DNA of 64,000 bases, taken from NCBI GenBank assembly GCA_020692325.1, contig JAIMKR010000003.1, forward strand, positions 176,556 to 240,555, written 5' to 3'. This stretch comes from Desulfocurvus sp. (GTDB lineage: Bacteria; Desulfobacterota; Desulfovibrionia; Desulfovibrionales; Desulfovibrionaceae). Position numbers and translations under genes: made by a program. This document shows positions 62,369-64,000 of this stretch, in pieces (the stretch's first letter is position 1; the number at the start of each line of letters is the position of its first letter). The notes under the pieces are model-generated. The model was not told the DNA's origin. It saw only the letters and a program-made list of their open reading frames with translations, and made no database searches.

Positions 62369-62923
62369 CTATTTTCCAGCGGGTCTGGACACGCCGGGCG
62401 TGGCCGGCTTGGACGCATGGGGGGCGGCGACGGCTGGAGTCCTGGCCGGCCCGGGCTTCTTTTCCACCGCTTCGGACTTGGCCGCCTCGGCCTTGGACGC
62501 CTCTTTGAAGTCGGCTTCAGGCTTGGCGGGGTGCTTCCCGGCGGATTCGCCCTCGGCCTTGCCGCAACAAGGCTTGGCCTCGTCCCTGCGCTGACACGGT
62601 TCGGCCTCCGCCTTTCTTCCGCCCACCGGTTCAAACCCGGTGGCGGGCTCGGAAGCCGCTGCGGAGATTTTGAGGCTGTCCGGCTCGTCGAAGGCCTCGG
62701 CCGTGCGCCAGCTCACTTCCAGACTGAAGCGCGCCTTGTCCTTCTTCACACGCGCCTCCATCTCCACCTCGGCGGTCTCGGCCGGGTTCAGCGTCAGGCT
62801 CTCGCCGTCCTTCTCCACCACGATGACGCCGCTCTTGAAGCCCTCGGCGAGCCGGGCGAGATAATCGGCCACGGCCGCGCTCTCCATGAGCGTCTTCATC
62901 TCGATCTTGTCCTTGTCCAGCAT
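62369..62923 (-). CDS. Amphi-Trp domain protein (GAK-system type)
   Basis: The 184-aa product starts at ATG 62923 behind GGAGGTG. Residues 1-90 (DKIEMKTLMESAAVADYLAR, EGFKSGVIVVEKDGESLTLN, FSLEVSWRTAEA) match the amphi-Trp domain, a small domain with a conserved Trp and alternating pattern. The rest is a Lys/Ala/Pro/Glu-rich tail with a CCGK and no recognised fold. It lies 37 bases downstream of the CofD-like gene, an arrangement typical of the uncharacterised GAK system (ATP-grasp, amphi-Trp and CofD-like proteins). Confidence 0.8.
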   Translation of the reverse strand: MLDKDKIEMKTLMESAAVADYLARLAEGFKSGVIVVEKDGESLTLNPAETAEVEMEARVKKDKARFSLEVSWRTAEAFDEPDSLKISAAASEPATGFEPVGGRKAEAEPCQRRDEAKPCCGKAEGESAGKHPAKPEADFKEASKAEAAKSEAVEKKPGPARTPAVAAPHASKPATPGVSRPAGK

Positions 62924-62960
62924 GGTGCACCTCCGGGAAATCGTTGTTGGGACGCGATGG

Positions 62961-64000
62961 TCACGCCAGGGAAAGCAGAATGGGCACGAGGAAGCGGTCG
63001 TCGATGTCCGTGCATGGCCCGTAGCCGATGAGCGGGCAGTCGATGACCTCGACCCCGAGGTTGTGGATGCGTGAAAGATCCAGCCCGCCGGGGTAGTCGC
63101 CGTGGTCCGTGTCCACGAGGACGAAGTGCAGCACGTCGCACACGGCGATGCCCGGGGCGTCACGCATGAGCGTTCCCGCCAGCCGCTCCACCTGATCGGC
63201 CACGGAGAGGCCCAGGCATTCCGGGTCCTCGCCGGTGGAGGGCACGTAGATCTTGGGGCAGACGGCCCGGGCCACGGCCTGGCCCACGCCGCGCGGCAGC
63301 AGATTGGCCAGCACGCTCGAATGGAAGCTGCCCATGGGGTAGCAGATGAGCTCCGCCTCCTGGATGAGCGTGCGCATCTTTTCGCGGATGGGCTGCTCCA
63401 CCGGGCGGCCGGCCGCGTCGGAGAGAAACAGCCGCGCGATGGGCGAGGTCAGTCTCGGCGTCTGCTTGCCGGTGAGGCGGTGCTGGCCCACCACGAGGGT
63501 TCCGTCGGCCAGTTCGGCGGCGAGTTGCAGGTTCTTGTTCACCACCGGCCGCACCACCCCACGCACCTGCACCAGGTTGGAGAACATGAAGATCACCGGG
63601 TCCAGATGCCGGCGGTTGGCCAGATAGCCCCCGACCAGCACCAGGTTGCCGATGCTCGCGCCCGAGAGGTCGAAGTCGTCGGGCATGTTCTGCTGAAACA
63701 TGGCCAGGTGGTTGCGCACGATCTTGCGCATGGGGTCCGGGATGCGCGCCACCAGTTCGTGCCGGCCGCGCACCATGAGGTCCAACGCGCGCCGCAGCGG
63801 GGTCTGCCCCTCGCCGTCCGCGCCCATGGCGGACGCCATGGGCAGGCGGTGGGCGAACAGGGCGAAAATCTCCGGGTTACCGCGCAGACTCTGGTCGGCC
63901 AGCGCCATGAGGCGGTTGCGTATGTCGCCCACGGCCGGCATGTGGAAGGCCCGGCGTATCTCGGCCGAGCTGCCGCCGGAGTCGAAGGGCGTGATGACGT
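62961..64000 (-). CDS. CofD-like protein of the GAK system, 5' end beyond window
   Basis: The frame is open to the right edge, and the first visible residues (VITPFDSGGSSAEIRRAFHM) are the phosphate/nucleotide-binding start region of the CofD/YvcK family. ATG 63941 inside this motif is therefore not the start. Other family blocks are GASIGNLVLVGGYLANRRHL and ELICYPMGSFHSSVLANLLP. CofD transfers a lactyl-phosphate group in F420 synthesis and YvcK regulates cell-wall growth, but GAK-type members are uncharacterised. It is expressed with the downstream amphi-Trp gene. Confidence 0.85.
   Translation of the reverse strand, partial: VITPFDSGGSSAEIRRAFHMPAVGDIRNRLMALADQSLRGNPEIFALFAHRLPMASAMGADGEGQTPLRRALDLMVRGRHELVARIPDPMRKIVRNHLAMFQQNMPDDFDLSGASIGNLVLVGGYLANRRHLDPVIFMFSNLVQVRGVVRPVVNKNLQLAAELADGTLVVGQHRLTGKQTPRLTSPIARLFLSDAAGRPVEQPIREKMRTLIQEAELICYPMGSFHSSVLANLLPRGVGQAVARAVCPKIYVPSTGEDPECLGLSVADQVERLAGTLMRDAPGIAVCDVLHFVLVDTDHGDYPGGLDLSRIHNLGVEVIDCPLIGYGPCTDIDDRFLVPILLSLA

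Overview
The window looks like the chromosome of a GC-rich sulfate-reducing deltaproteobacterium, most likely of the Desulfovibrionaceae. Supporting this are the GAK-type CofD-like/amphi-Trp pair at the right edge, a DUF3783-like protein, a PHP-glycosyltransferase fusion, GC-rich interspersed intergenic repeats and the overall gene style. The assignment is an inference from gene content; no rRNA or tRNA gene was seen.

Layout. 1-11.2 kb: the end of a CHAT protease-like protein, a periplasmic M48-like protein with an altered zinc motif, a bifunctional (p)ppGpp synthetase/hydrolase translationally coupled to a peptide-binding lipoprotein, a SWIM-SNF2 helicase, a membrane protein and a DUF3783-like protein. 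11.2-18.4 kb: a structured repeat, a TSUP permease, a glycan locus (asparagine synthetase, GT4 glycosyltransferase, PglC-like phosphoglycosyl transferase) ending in a decayed aminotransferase, and a ClC chloride channel.

19.1-45.3 kb is the most unusual part: a nonribosomal peptide/polyketide gene cluster. A leftward operon encodes a KamA-type radical SAM aminomutase, a type II thioesterase and an Sfp-type phosphopantetheinyl transferase. Divergent from it, behind a recognisable promoter, lies a megasynthase gene of about 16.7 kb. It is followed by a terminal NRPS carrying a methyltransferase-interrupted adenylation domain and a thioesterase, a cyclic-peptide-type ABC exporter and a secreted beta-lactamase-fold hydrolase. 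The reconstructed order is C-A(Tyr/Phe-like)-T / C-T-E / C-T / C-A(Ser)-T / KS-DH-KR-T / C-(half C) // A[MT](Gln-like)-T-TE. Two consecutive modules have no adenylation domain and the ketide module has no acyltransferase. The megasynthase is interrupted inside its ketoreductase by one in-frame amber codon exactly where a Trp is expected. I read this as a recent nonsense mutation, a sequencing error, or a split read through or re-initiated.

45.4-50.1 kb: a set of small membrane or secreted proteins around an SPFH/band-7 protein, a partial tandem duplication that left a pseudogene tail of an ABC binding protein, the intact binding-protein gene, and a second copy of the structured repeat. 50.1-53.8 kb: three genes (pglF-, pglE- and pglD-like) sufficient to make a UDP-di-N-acetylbacillosamine-type sugar, which would pair with the PglC-like enzyme at 15.9 kb. 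53.9-64 kb: hemC, an FmdB-type zinc-ribbon protein, lon with a lysine/alanine-rich tail, a PhoB-type response regulator, a DksA/TraR zinc-finger protein, the PHP-GT4 fusion, a clear terminator and the GAK-type pair, the last gene running off the window.
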